Assembly (NCBI GenBank): GCA_965203615.1
Contig: OZ241900.1
Coordinates: 744,001-808,000, forward strand
Length of the DNA: 64,000 bases
Direction: 5' to 3'
DNA from: VXNE01 sp965203615
Lineage (GTDB): Bacteria; Pseudomonadota; Gammaproteobacteria; Pseudomonadales; Azotimanducaceae
The notes beneath the pieces are model-generated. The model saw nothing but the letters and a program-made list of their open reading frames with translations. It had not been told where the DNA came from and searched no databases. How positions within the stretch are numbered: position 1 is the first letter of the stretch; every line of letters starts with the position of its first letter. Shown in pieces: positions 44,304 to 53,636 of this stretch. Made by a program: the position numbers and the translations under genes.

Positions 44304-44481
44304 CGCGCTGGCGACCGCGTATCTTACCGTCGGCCATAGGACTGTCAAATGCCGCGAGGGAAATCCCGCGGGAGGTGATCGTTCGAGCGAGGTCGGCCCA
44401 CGGACACAAGTGACTTGAGGGCGCGAGATATCCTCGAACCGCCTAGAATGGATGCCGAACCCCAGCAGCCAAGAGCCGAAC

Positions 44482-44907
44482 ATGATCGAAGGCATCGCCT
44501 ACCTGATTGCCATGGTGACTTCGGCCATCTGCGTGGCAATCCACTATGCAACGTTGCGGTTCCTGGGCGCCCGCACCTTGCATCACCGCCGCCACGGAGT
44601 GCCGGTGATGGTGGCCGGTCTGATCCTCGTGCATTTCGTCGAAATCGGCGTGTTCGCCGGCGTCTTTGCTTCGCTGTCGGGCACAGCTTTTGGATCGGTG
44701 CAAGGCGCTGAAACGTTTCTCGACCACATGTATTTCTCGGGCTCCGCCTATACCACGCTCGGCATAGGCGACCTGGTGCCGCTCGGGGCGCTGCGGGCCG
44801 TCACGGCCGCCGAAGCGATCGCGGGTCTCGTATTCATCGCCTGGACCGCCTCGTTCGCGTTCATCCAGATGCGACACGCCTGGGGCGAAGAAGGGGCGAC
44901 CGAGTGA
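44482..44907 (+). CDS. Two-transmembrane ion channel (potassium channel-like)
   Basis: This 141-residue membrane protein has two or three hydrophobic helices around a pore segment with a selectivity-filter-like motif (YTTLGIGDLVP in FSGSAYTTLGIGDLVPLGAL). The first helix is followed by a His/Arg-rich loop (RTLHHRRHG). It resembles the small Ion_trans_2 channels. ATG 44482 is chosen as the more typical start (MIEGIAYLIAMV); ATG 44452 is also possible. The SulP transporter gene follows 46 bp downstream and may be co-transcribed. Confidence 0.75.
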   Translation: MIEGIAYLIAMVTSAICVAIHYATLRFLGARTLHHRRHGVPVMVAGLILVHFVEIGVFAGVFASLSGTAFGSVQGAETFLDHMYFSGSAYTTLGIGDLVPLGALRAVTAAEAIAGLVFIAWTASFAFIQMRHAWGEEGATE

Positions 44908-44953
44908 GATCCATGCCGGCGAGCATCGTCAGCGATTCGAAGCGCCCGTCCGC

Positions 44954-46669
44954 ATGAAAAGCTGGACCCGCGCCGTGCCGATCATCGATACGCTGCACGG
45001 CTACCGCCGCGTCGATTTCGGCTACGACCTGGTGGCCGGCCTGGTGCTCGGCGTCGTGACGGTCCCACAGGCGGTCGCTTACGCGTTCCTGGCGGGGTTG
45101 CCGGCGCAGGCCGGACTCTATGCCTGCCTCGCGCCAATGGTGATCTATGCCGTGCTCGGTTCCTCACGCCAACTCATCGTCGGTCCCGTCGCGATCGCCG
45201 CCCTCATGGTGGCGGCGACCGTGGGGGAGCACGCACCCGCGCATTCGGACGCGTATCTCGGTATCACCACCATCGTCTGCCTGCAGGTCGGCATCCTGCT
45301 CCTCCTGCTGCGGCTCCTCAGGATGGGCGGGATCGTCAACCTGTTGAGCCATCCCGTGATCACGGGGTTCGTCAACGCCGCGGCGATCCTGATCATCATC
45401 AGCCAACTGCCCGCTTTCACCGGCATCTCGATCGACCGCGGCGACAGCGCGGCGGACCGGCTTGCCCAGATCCTCTCCGGCATCGGCAACCTCGATCCCG
45501 TCGCGGTCGGCATCGGTGTCGCAAGTCTCGCCGGCGTCTGGCTTGTCCGGCGTTACGCGGGTCTGATGGTAGGCGACCGCGACCATCCGGTCAGTCGGAC
45601 CGGTCCGATGATCGTTGCCATCGCGGGCACCGGCGCCGTTGCGATCTTCGGACTCAGCGTCGACACCGTGGGTTTCGTGCCGGCCGGGCTGCCCGAGTTC
45701 GCCCCGCCCCCCTTGGACCTGACGCTTTGGCTGGACCTCGCGCCCGCAGCCGCGATGATTGCGCTGGTCACCTACATCGAGAGCTTTTCCATCGGCACGA
45801 CGCTGGCGTCGAGGCAGCGCCGCCGCATCGACGCGTCGCAGGAACTCGTCGCCCTCGGCGCCGCCAACGTCGGCGCGGCGTTCACCGGCGCCTATCCCGT
45901 CGCAGGCAGCTTCTCCAAGTCGAGCGTCAACGTCGCCGCCGGCGCGCGGACACCGGTCAGCGCGCTGGTGTGCGTGACGGTGATCGCGGCAACGCTGCTG
46001 TGGTTGACGCCGCTGTTCGAAAACCTGCCGCACGCGACACTCGCCGCGATCATCATCGGGGCCATCGTCGGGATCATCGACTTCTCGATGCTGCGGGAAC
46101 ACTGGCGCTTCTTTCCCGGGGACGTGGTGGTGCACTTCCTCGCGCTGGGCGGGGTGCTGCTGCTCGGCGTGACGCCCGGTCTGCTGCTCGGTGTCGGCGC
46201 CGCCGTCGTGCTGTTCATTCATCGCTCCAGCAGGCCGCACATCGCCGTGGTGGGGAGGCTCGGCGACTCGGTCCATTTCCGCAATGTCGATCGGTATGCG
46301 ACCGAGACGTTTCCGCATGTCGCCGCCGTCCGTCCGGACGAAAACCTCTATTTCGCCAACGCCAACCAGGTGGAGGACCAGGTGCTCGCGATCGTGGAGC
46401 GTCACGGGGAAGCGCGTCACGTCGTACTGGTCTGCAGCGCCATCAACTTCATCGACACGACGGGCCTCGAAATGCTGCGCCGCCTGAACCATACGCTTGG
46501 AGGTCTTGGCATCGCGCTGCACCTGTCCGAGGTGAAAGGCCCGGTTCGCGACCAACTCGAATCGACGAGCCTCGCCGAGGAACTGTCAGGCAACCTCTAT
46601 CTCACGACCGACGAAGCCATGCGGGAACTCGGTCCGTCGCAACCCCCCCGGGTCGAAGGAAGCCGCTAA
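44954..46669 (+). CDS. SulP-family anion transporter with STAS domain
   Basis: This 571-residue transporter for sulfate, bicarbonate or related anions has an N-terminal amphipathic start followed by the SulP signature GLVLGVVTVPQAVAYAFLAG (about 29-48). It has around 12-14 membrane segments with ASRQRRRIDASQELVALGAA and SGAYPVAGSFSKSSVN-like motifs. The C-terminal STAS domain (about 440-555) has VCSAINFIDTTGLEMLRRL. The adjacent ion channel gene suggests linked ion movement. With sulfotransferases and a sulfatase in the window, sulfate supply is a plausible role, but specificity cannot be read from sequence. Confidence 0.9.
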   Translation: MKSWTRAVPIIDTLHGYRRVDFGYDLVAGLVLGVVTVPQAVAYAFLAGLPAQAGLYACLAPMVIYAVLGSSRQLIVGPVAIAALMVAATVGEHAPAHSDAYLGITTIVCLQVGILLLLLRLLRMGGIVNLLSHPVITGFVNAAAILIIISQLPAFTGISIDRGDSAADRLAQILSGIGNLDPVAVGIGVASLAGVWLVRRYAGLMVGDRDHPVSRTGPMIVAIAGTGAVAIFGLSVDTVGFVPAGLPEFAPPPLDLTLWLDLAPAAAMIALVTYIESFSIGTTLASRQRRRIDASQELVALGAANVGAAFTGAYPVAGSFSKSSVNVAAGARTPVSALVCVTVIAATLLWLTPLFENLPHATLAAIIIGAIVGIIDFSMLREHWRFFPGDVVVHFLALGGVLLLGVTPGLLLGVGAAVVLFIHRSSRPHIAVVGRLGDSVHFRNVDRYATETFPHVAAVRPDENLYFANANQVEDQVLAIVERHGEARHVVLVCSAINFIDTTGLEMLRRLNHTLGGLGIALHLSEVKGPVRDQLESTSLAEELSGNLYLTTDEAMRELGPSQPPRVEGSR

Positions 46670-46750
46670 GCCTGGCTCACCGATCATGTTGCCGAACCAC
46701 GGCACATTTGCCAATCTGGCACCTTACTCAACAGGTCGACGGGCGGCAGC

Positions 46751-48304
46751 ATGTACCCAGGAAATTGGGCAAAGGTCTTTCCCGACAAACCCGCGGCAAT
46801 AGACAGTTCGACCGGCGCGACCCGGACCTATGGCGAACTGAACGACCGATCGAACCAGCTCGCGCAGTTCCTGTTCGACAAGGGCCTGAGGCGGGGCGAC
46901 CATGTGTCGATCTTCGCCGAGAACCATCTCGCCTGGTTCGACGTCGTGTGGGCCGCGCTGCGATCCGGCCTCTATCTGACGACAGTCAACCGACACCTCA
47001 CCGACGAAGAGGCTGGCTATATCCTCGACAACTCCGAATCGCAGGTGCTCATCACGACCCGCGCTCGGGCTGACGTGGCAGGCAATCTCCACAAGTTCGC
47101 GCCCGGTTGTCACACCTGGCTCATGCTCGATGGCGCCGTCGATGGCTACCAGGACTTCGAGGAGGCCATCGCGGACTGTCCCGCCGAGCCCCTGGCGGAG
47201 GAGCCGACGGGAGGCGTGATGCTATACAGCTCTGGCACCACCGGCCGGCCAAAGGGCATCCTGAGACCCCTGCCGGAAGCCTCCATCTCCGAGGACGCGG
47301 GACCGGCGCGCGCCCTGCAAAGCACGCTGTGGGGATTCGACAAGAACGCCGTATACCTTTCTCCAGCGCCCCTCTATCATGCGGCACCGCTGAGTTTCAG
47401 CGCGGCCACGCAATCGCTCGGCGGCACGGTCGTGTACATGCCGCGCTTCGATCCGGCGCATGCCCTGCAGGCAATCGAGGAGTACGAGGTCACCCACAGC
47501 CAGTGGGTTCCAACGATGTTCTCGCGCATGCTGAAACTCGAAGAGTCGGAGCGCCGACGTTACGACCTGTCCTCGCACAAGGTCGCGATCCATGCCGCCG
47601 CGCCCTGCCCGCCGGCGGTCAAGGAGCAGATGTTCGACTGGTGGGGGCGAATCATCTACGAGTACTACGCCGGAACCGAGGTCAACGGGTTCACCCATAC
47701 GGGACCGGACGAGTGGCTCGAACACCCGGGCACCGTGGGCAAGCCCATCATGGGCATCATCCACATCTGTGACGACGACGGCACAGAACTGCCCGCAGGA
47801 GAGACTGGACAGATCTACTTCGAGATGCCCACGCCGCCGTTCGAGTACCTGAAGGACCCGGAGAGGACCAGGGAGGCGCAGCATGCCGACCATTCCAACT
47901 GGACCACGCTGGGCGACGTCGGCCACGTCGACGACGACGGTTTCCTGTACCTCACCGACCGGGCCACCTACATGATCATCTCCGGCGGCGTGAACATCTA
48001 TCCGCAGGAAATCGAGAACGCGCTTATTCTCCATCCCAAGGTCCTCGACGTGGCGGTCATCGGGGCGCCGAACGAGGAAATGGGCGAGGAAGTGCGGGCG
48101 GTCGTCCAACCCGTCGAAGGCGTCGCGCCCGGATCCGAACTGGAAGCGGAACTCATCGCCTACACCCGGGACAACATTGCGCACTACAAGTGCCCGAAGG
48201 CGATCGACTTCCGGGACGAACTTCCCAGGCTACCCACCGGCAAGCTCTACAAGCGCTTGTTGAGAGACGAATACTGGGGCAGGCGCGGATCGCGCATCGT
48301 TTAG
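46751..48304 (+). CDS. AMP-forming acyl-CoA synthetase
   Basis: The 517-residue ANL superfamily enzyme activates a carboxylic acid as acyl-AMP and then forms the CoA thioester. P-loop-like MLYSSGTTGRPKGILRP (A3), YEYYAGTEVNGFTHTGP (A5), LGDVGHVDDDGFLYLTDR (A7 with the hinge Asp), ISGGVNIYPQEIE (A8) and PTGKLYKRLLRD with the catalytic Lys (A10) are all present. It resembles long- or medium-chain fatty acid or aryl acid ligases. ATG 46751 fits. chaC follows 7 bp downstream. Confidence 0.9.
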   Translation: MYPGNWAKVFPDKPAAIDSSTGATRTYGELNDRSNQLAQFLFDKGLRRGDHVSIFAENHLAWFDVVWAALRSGLYLTTVNRHLTDEEAGYILDNSESQVLITTRARADVAGNLHKFAPGCHTWLMLDGAVDGYQDFEEAIADCPAEPLAEEPTGGVMLYSSGTTGRPKGILRPLPEASISEDAGPARALQSTLWGFDKNAVYLSPAPLYHAAPLSFSAATQSLGGTVVYMPRFDPAHALQAIEEYEVTHSQWVPTMFSRMLKLEESERRRYDLSSHKVAIHAAAPCPPAVKEQMFDWWGRIIYEYYAGTEVNGFTHTGPDEWLEHPGTVGKPIMGIIHICDDDGTELPAGETGQIYFEMPTPPFEYLKDPERTREAQHADHSNWTTLGDVGHVDDDGFLYLTDRATYMIISGGVNIYPQEIENALILHPKVLDVAVIGAPNEEMGEEVRAVVQPVEGVAPGSELEAELIAYTRDNIAHYKCPKAIDFRDELPRLPTGKLYKRLLRDEYWGRRGSRIV

Positions 48305-48311
48305 CTGCCGG

Positions 48312-48833
48312 ATGGACGGGTCGGCATGGGTATTCGGCTACGGCTCCCTCATATGGCGAGCCGACTTCCCGTGGCTGGAACGGCAACCGGCGATGCTGGC
48401 CGGCTGGGCGCGCCGGTTCTGGCAGGGCTCCCACGATCACCGCGGCCTCCCCGAGGCGCCCGGCAGGGTCGTCACGTTGGTGCGGTCGCCGCATGAGACA
48501 TGCGCTGGCGTGGCGTACCGCGTGGAATCGCAAGTATTCGACCACCTCGATGACCGGGAGAAGAACGGCTACGACCGCGTCCCGGTCAGCCTGGCACTCG
48601 CCAGCGGGGAGAACGTGGATGGCGTCGTCTATATCGCGCCTGTCGACAACTTTGCTTTCCTGGGAGACGCGCCGCTCAAGGAGATGGCGCGTCACATCCA
48701 GGGATCGGCTGGACCGAGCGGCAGGAATGTGGACTACTTGCTGGAGCTGGCCGCGGCGCTGCGCGACATGGGCGCCGAGGATCCGCACGTGTTCGCGCTG
48801 GAGGCCGCCGTACAGGAGGTTCAGCGCCGTTGA
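48312..48833 (+). CDS. chaC: Gamma-glutamylcyclotransferase, ChaC family
   Basis: This 173-residue enzyme degrades glutathione to 5-oxoproline and Cys-Gly. WVFGYGSLIWRADFP at the N-terminus is the family signature loop. LDDREKNGYDRVPVSL carries the catalytic Glu, and VYIAPVDNFAFLG belongs to the core. Length matches ChaC. It follows the acyl-CoA synthetase gene by 7 bp, so they are probably co-transcribed without an obvious functional link. Confidence 0.88.
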   Translation: MDGSAWVFGYGSLIWRADFPWLERQPAMLAGWARRFWQGSHDHRGLPEAPGRVVTLVRSPHETCAGVAYRVESQVFDHLDDREKNGYDRVPVSLALASGENVDGVVYIAPVDNFAFLGDAPLKEMARHIQGSAGPSGRNVDYLLELAAALRDMGAEDPHVFALEAAVQEVQRR

Positions 48834-48983
48834 GTCGGTGCGATCTCCCGAACCCGTGCCTCGCCAAGCATCGGCACTTCGGACGTGCCCTCAATGCATG
48901 CGTTCATATGGTACAATGGCTTGTCCCTAATGCACCGAACGGCACAAGTGATGCGACGAGGACCAAACAAACGAAGCGCACTT

Positions 48984-49364
48984 ATGTCACTCAAACAACC
49001 TACGCTGGGCGAAATACGAGACGGTGTGCCGGCAAGCTTTCTGGACGATCTGAAGAACACCCTGGAAATGACGGAAACGCAACTCGCAAGGGCCGTCGGC
49101 GTCGCGCGTCAGACCCTGATTCGACGGCGCAAGAGCCGGGCGGTCTTGCCCGTGGCGGAGGCGGACAGGGCTGCCATGCTGGCAAGGGTGTTCAACATGG
49201 CGCTGTCGTACTTCCACCACAACAGGGACCACGCGCTTGAATGGCTCAAGCATCCCCACCCCGCTCTCGGAGGCGAAACGCCGCTCGAACGCGCAGACAC
49301 GGCCATCGGCATGGAGGACGTGATAGATCTTATCGGCCGCATGGAGCACGGAATACCGACATGA
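48984..49364 (+). CDS. Xre/DUF2384-type antitoxin of the second RES pair
   Basis: This 126-residue antitoxin has an N-terminal helix-turn-helix (FLDDLKNTLEMTETQLARAV followed by GVARQTLIRRRKS) and a C-terminal DUF2384 region with HHNRDHALEWLKHPHPALGG and GMEDVIDLIGRMEHG. ATG 48984 gives a normal family length; upstream in-frame ATGs at 48930 and 48951 lie near a TACAAT -10-like element (48912-48917). The toxin starts 75 bp after its stop, and the gap is filled by the dispersed hairpin element. Confidence 0.8.
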   Translation: MSLKQPTLGEIRDGVPASFLDDLKNTLEMTETQLARAVGVARQTLIRRRKSRAVLPVAEADRAAMLARVFNMALSYFHHNRDHALEWLKHPHPALGGETPLERADTAIGMEDVIDLIGRMEHGIPT

Positions 49365-49366
49365 AA

Positions 49367-49443
49367 GTGCCCAACGGGCCCGCTCGTCGATCATGCAACA
49401 ACCGCCCCGGTCGCTGACGCTCCCGGAGGCGTTTGTTCCATGA
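49367..49443 (-). repeat. Dispersed hairpin element, copy C, between antitoxin and toxin
   Basis: On the minus strand this copy has the loop GAGCGTCAGCGA with stem CGCC(T)CCGG/CCGGGGCG, and outer arms at 49391-49401 and 49433-49443 that pair at 10 of 11 positions. The downstream end (49367-49390, complement) keeps the GGGCACT tail of module 2, but its hairpin insert is deleted. Read on the plus strand, GGAGG at 49425-49429 and the toxin ATG at 49440 both lie in stems. Confidence 0.7.
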
Positions 49444-49868
49444 AAGTTTGGCGAATCGCCAAGGTCGAGCGGGCGCGCAGCGTCGAGGACATGTTGAACG
49501 GCGAAGGCGCCTCCAGGTACGGTGGCCGATGGAATCCAAAGGGCATGCCCGCCGTGTACTGCAGCGAGAACTCGTCGCTGGCGGCACTGGAAGTCCTCGC
49601 CAATCTCGTCAGCCCATCGACGTTCCCAGACCACCGCATCCTGGACCTCGACGTTCCCGATGACGCGATAACCGTGGTTTCGGCATCCACCGGCGACACC
49701 CGGCGGATCGGTGCCGAAATGCTTCGGACGCACCTGGCGATCATGGCACCAAGCTCGGTGAACCCATTGGAACGCAACGTCGTGATCAATCCGGTCCATG
49801 CGGACTTCGACAAGGTTGTTCCCGGCACGATCCAGGCCTTCGAGTTCGACCGCCGGCTGGCGGGATAG
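49440..49868 (+). CDS. RES-domain toxin, second pair
   Basis: This 142-residue RES toxin has MKVWRIAKVERA with the conserved Arg, ASRYGGRWNPKGMPAVYCSE, and SSLAALEVLANL with the conserved Glu. It is smaller than the RES protein at 14585 and of the type paired with Xre antitoxins. Predicted to degrade NAD+. The ribosome binding site GGAGG (49425-49429) and the start codon are inside an inverted-repeat hairpin, so translation may depend on RNA opening or on coupling to the antitoxin gene. Confidence 0.82.
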   Translation: MKVWRIAKVERARSVEDMLNGEGASRYGGRWNPKGMPAVYCSENSSLAALEVLANLVSPSTFPDHRILDLDVPDDAITVVSASTGDTRRIGAEMLRTHLAIMAPSSVNPLERNVVINPVHADFDKVVPGTIQAFEFDRRLAG

Positions 49869-49911
49869 GGCCACCGCCCAAGCGCGAACTGAAGCTGAGA
49901 ACAGTCGGCTC

Positions 49912-51219
49912 TTACTCCGACTGCAACGCGGCCACCGGGTCCATGCGCGCCGCAGAGAGCGCGGGATATACGCCGAATCCCACAGCTATTGCTACGCAGA
50001 CGACAACCGCCAGCACGATGGCCGGCAACGACCATGCGACCGCCCAACCCGCAAACGCGGCGATCACGTAAGCCATCACCACGCCGAGCACGACGCCCGC
50101 CGCCGCACCCACCACCGCGATCACGGCGGTTTCCACCAGGAACTGCCGCACAACATCCTTCTCGCGCGCCCCGATCGCACGGAGCAGGCCGATCTCTGAA
50201 CGTCGCTCCATGACGCTGGCCAGCATGATGTTCATGATGCCGATGCCGCCCACGAGGAGCGAAATGCCGGCGACGGCGGACATGACGATGGTGAAGATCC
50301 ACTGCGTCTGCTTCTGCTGCGCCAAGAGCCGCGCGGGAACTATCAGCCGCGTGTCTTTCTGGCCACCATGGCGCCTGTCCAGCAGATGTTGCACGGCTTG
50401 CGCCGCGGTCGCGGGCGAGACTTCGTCCGACACTTCGATCTTCAATTCGTCAAGCTCGGGCTCCATGGAATCCCCCGACAAACGCCTCAAGCCCGTTTGC
50501 AGCGGAAGATACACGCGGTCGTTCTCCCCGCCGATCTCGCGACCCTCGAACTCGCCCTCGGGCAACTGTCGATCCTCCAGCACGGCCACGACCTTGAGCC
50601 ACAGGTGATTGACCTTGACCACCTCACCCAGGGCGCCGCCCCTGGGAAACAACCGGTTCGCCACGTTTCCGCCAAGCACCGCGACCTGCGCGAACCGTTC
50701 GTCGTCTTCGGCATCGAACACCTCGCCTTTCCCCGCATCGAGCCGCGTCAGCCCGAAGTAGGACGGGCTCACGGCCCACACTTCGGCGTGACCGTGCCCT
50801 TGATGGGAGAACAGATCCCACGCCTTGATGCTTCGAACGCCCGCCCAGCCCTCGACGAAGGGCAGCGTCTCCGACATGGCGAGCGCATCCGCAACCGAAA
50901 GCCCCGCCGAGTGTTTTCGCGTGTCCCGCATTGCCTCCCCAAAAGGCTCGTCCGCTTCGACAATCAGGTTTCTGACACCCATTCCCTCGATCATCGAGAG
51001 CGCTTCCCGGCGTCCCCCCTCGCTGACAGCGATCATGGCGATCACCGCACCGACGCCGAAAATCATCCCGAGCAACGTCAACGCCGAGCGCAAACGGTGG
51101 TGCGCCAGTTGACCGAACGCCTGTCCGATGTCCGGACGGAGGTGTCTGCCGAACAACTCGATGGATTTGCGGAAGCTCTCGACCCGCCCGATCGCGGTGC
51201 GCGCGAATCGCTCAGTCAT
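49912..51219 (-). CDS. MacB-like ABC transporter permease
   Basis: This 435-residue permease of the MacB/FtsX-like type has one membrane helix near the N-terminus (HHRLRSALTLLGMIFGVGAV), a periplasmic MacB core domain, and three C-terminal helices including SAVAGISLLVGGIGIMNIML. The mechanotransmission motif ERRSEIGLLRAIGAREKDV is present. ATG 51219 is chosen because upstream residues are not family-like. It is the last gene of the operon ATPase - adaptor - adaptor - adaptor - permease, which would form a tripartite efflux or lipoprotein/peptide export system with a TolC-like partner elsewhere. Confidence 0.85.
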   Translation of the reverse strand: MTERFARTAIGRVESFRKSIELFGRHLRPDIGQAFGQLAHHRLRSALTLLGMIFGVGAVIAMIAVSEGGRREALSMIEGMGVRNLIVEADEPFGEAMRDTRKHSAGLSVADALAMSETLPFVEGWAGVRSIKAWDLFSHQGHGHAEVWAVSPSYFGLTRLDAGKGEVFDAEDDERFAQVAVLGGNVANRLFPRGGALGEVVKVNHLWLKVVAVLEDRQLPEGEFEGREIGGENDRVYLPLQTGLRRLSGDSMEPELDELKIEVSDEVSPATAAQAVQHLLDRRHGGQKDTRLIVPARLLAQQKQTQWIFTIVMSAVAGISLLVGGIGIMNIMLASVMERRSEIGLLRAIGAREKDVVRQFLVETAVIAVVGAAAGVVLGVVMAYVIAAFAGWAVAWSLPAIVLAVVVCVAIAVGFGVYPALSAARMDPVAALQSE

Positions 51220-51271
51220 GACGGGGTCCTCGAATCCTTCGCCACGGACCAGGTAACGCGTACGGGGTCCT

Positions 51272-52461
51272 TCAACCGGCGCTTCCCGGCACCGAAACGG
51301 CGACCCGCTCTCCGGCGACCAGACCGCCGGCAACTTCGACCAGCGTTGGACTGCGGCGTCCGAGGGTAACCCGCCTGGGCACCGGTTCCCCTTTGTCCAG
51401 GACATAGACAAAGGCCACATCCTCTTCAAAGAACACGGCCTGCTCCGGCAGCAGGAACGCGTCTCGAATCGTGCCGGTCGTGATGGTCGCCGTCAGGCTG
51501 CTGCCGACGCGCATCACCTCCGGGTCCACCTGGTCGGGTTCCGCCTCGACGACGAAGTACTTCTGCGGATCGTTCCGGCGCCGGGAACGGCGACCGGCGA
51601 AACGCTGGAAATGCGCGCCGCGAAATCGCGCTCGACTTCGCTGTCGATACGCAGCGCGACAGGTTGACCCGGCTCGATCCCCACCGCATCGATTTCCGGC
51701 ACGAAAATCCTCGCCCTCACCTTGCCGCGCACCGGCAGCAGACCCACGGCCCGGCCGGGGAACACCGACTGGCCCTTGGAGAGCTTCTCGCCCCAGGGCG
51801 TGCGCGCATAGACGAACGTACCGTCGGCGGGACTGGACAACTCCATTTGCGACAACGCCGAGTTCTGCTTGTCGAGCTTGTCCTGGCTGGCCCGACGACC
51901 GCTGGCGATACGGCGCTGCTCGGCGGTCGAACGCTGGTCGTGCGTGACGGCGCGCCACGCGTAGTACGCATCTTCAACGCCCAGGAACTCGAGATCCCCC
52001 AGGGCGTCGATGTACTCGTTTCGACTCATGAGGCGGGGATCGACGGTCACGTAGGTCTGGGCGATGTCCGTCTCGTCGTCGACACGCTCCGTTTCGTGTC
52101 CGATAAGCGTGCGGTCGATGGCGCTCCGGCGCGCATGGCGTTCGATCTCCAGATCGCCGTTCACCACTGCCAGCACGCTCGACTCCCGCTCGACACGCAC
52201 TTCGCTCTCGTCGAACCGCACGACCACCTGCCCTTTCCTGACCTCCGAGTACTCCGGCACCATCCAGGTGATGTTGAAACGCAGATCGACGTTGGTCGGC
52301 ATCCGAATGGCAATGGATTCGGCCGGCACCACCTCTCCCCTCGCGCGCACGGTGAACGTATGGTCGCGCGCGGTCGCGGAAACCGTCGGCAGGCCGCTCG
52401 AGGACTCCGCACAACCCGACAGGACCACGGGGACGGCCAGCAATACCCATCGACTTGTCAC
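51272..52461 (-). pseudogene. Third membrane-fusion adaptor, frameshifted lipoprotein
   Basis: From GTG 52461 (overlapping the previous stop) the frame encodes a lipoprotein signal (WVLLAVPVVLSGC) and an HlyD-like adaptor: VRARGEVVPAESIAIRMPTN, KGQVVVRFDESEV, and SSPADGTFVYARTPWGEKLS. Near 51578 the frame slips by one. The continuation RRRNDPQKYFVVEAEPDQVD followed by VGSSLTATITTGTIRDAFLL lies in another frame and ends at 51272. One indel, real or from assembly, breaks the gene. With correction it would be a normal periplasmic adaptor of about 395 residues. Confidence 0.75.
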
Positions 52462-53636
52462 AGGCGCACCATGTCCCCTTCCTGCAAGCCGTGTTCCACG
52501 ACAAACAGGTCCCCGCTTCGCGCGCCGAGGGTCACCGACCGCCACCCCGCCCCTTTCACCACCACGCCCGGCGATCCCGATCGGTACACGAGCATCGTTG
52601 CCGGAACGGCGAGCACCTGCCTCAGCATCGAGAGTTCCACTTCTATCTGGACCGACATGCCGAGTCTCAGCACATCCGGCTGTCCCGGTTCGATCTCTAC
52701 CCTGATGTCGCGAACCATCGCCTGAGAATAGCGCGAGCGACGGCGAACGGTATTGGCCACTTCGCTGACACGACCGACAAGGTCCGCCTTTCCGGCCGCG
52801 TCTATGGCGATCCGCACCCGCTGGTCGGGGGAGACCCGCGCGGCGGCATGCTCGTGAATCTCGGCCTGCACGGCCAATCGGCTGTCGTCCGCCAGCCTGA
52901 CCACCACCAGTCCCGGGTGCACCGTGGCGTTGACGTCCAGCTTGTCGCCCTGATTATCCGTGCCGAGAACCGCCACTCCGGACCCCGGTGCCCTTATGGT
53001 GAACGATGCGAGTTCCTTTTCCGCCGCCGCGAGTCGCATCGCGAACTGGCGCACGTTGGTCTCGACTTCCCTTTGGCTCGCCTGCCTCAAGCGAAGTGTC
53101 AATGCCTGCCGGTCTCGCGCCCGCTGCATGAGAACATTGGCGACGCGCTTCTCCTCGACGAGTTTCCGGTACTCGATCCCGGGAACCAGTTCCTCGGGCT
53201 GTTCGGCCTTTCGGTCCGCCTTCCTTGCCGCGCTCTCCGCCGCCGCCAACGCCACTCTTTCGTCCTCGATCTCCTGGTCCTGTCTCTCGGCCATGGACAG
53301 GAGCCGGTTGCGCTCCTGCTCGAGTTGGCCGGAAAGGAGGGTGACATCGTCATCCAGGTTGCTGCTGTCGAAACGGGCCAGCAGGTCGCCTTCCCGAACC
53401 CGTTGACCCTCCTGCGCCAATTCGACAATGGATGTCTGCCAGTTGCTGCTCGGCGGCGGGCCGAAGTGCAGCACATCCGTCGACACGACGATGCCGCTGG
53501 TGGCAACCGTCACCGGGCGATCCGCCCTCTGCACTTCGAACCACTGTTCGGCGGCGGCGCCGAATGGCGCGAGCAGGACCACCAGCAGTGCCGCCCGCGC
53601 TCCCCGGCGATGTGTATTCCATGCGACGTTCGTCAT
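52458..53636 (-). CDS. Periplasmic adaptor (HlyD/membrane-fusion type), second
   Basis: The 392-residue protein has a signal peptide (ALLVVLLAPFGAAAEQ), a first lipoyl half (REGDLLARFDSSNLDDD), a long coiled-coil hairpin (about 95-200, charged heptads), the second lipoyl half (SFTIRAPGSGVAVLG) and a C-terminal barrel (LRLGMSVQIEVELSML). It is the middle adaptor of three. Starts and stops overlap the neighbours by 4 bp, so it is translationally coupled. Confidence 0.8.
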   Translation of the reverse strand: MTNVAWNTHRRGARAALLVVLLAPFGAAAEQWFEVQRADRPVTVATSGIVVSTDVLHFGPPPSSNWQTSIVELAQEGQRVREGDLLARFDSSNLDDDVTLLSGQLEQERNRLLSMAERQDQEIEDERVALAAAESAARKADRKAEQPEELVPGIEYRKLVEEKRVANVLMQRARDRQALTLRLRQASQREVETNVRQFAMRLAAAEKELASFTIRAPGSGVAVLGTDNQGDKLDVNATVHPGLVVVRLADDSRLAVQAEIHEHAAARVSPDQRVRIAIDAAGKADLVGRVSEVANTVRRRSRYSQAMVRDIRVEIEPGQPDVLRLGMSVQIEVELSMLRQVLAVPATMLVYRSGSPGVVVKGAGWRSVTLGARSGDLFVVEHGLQEGDMVRL

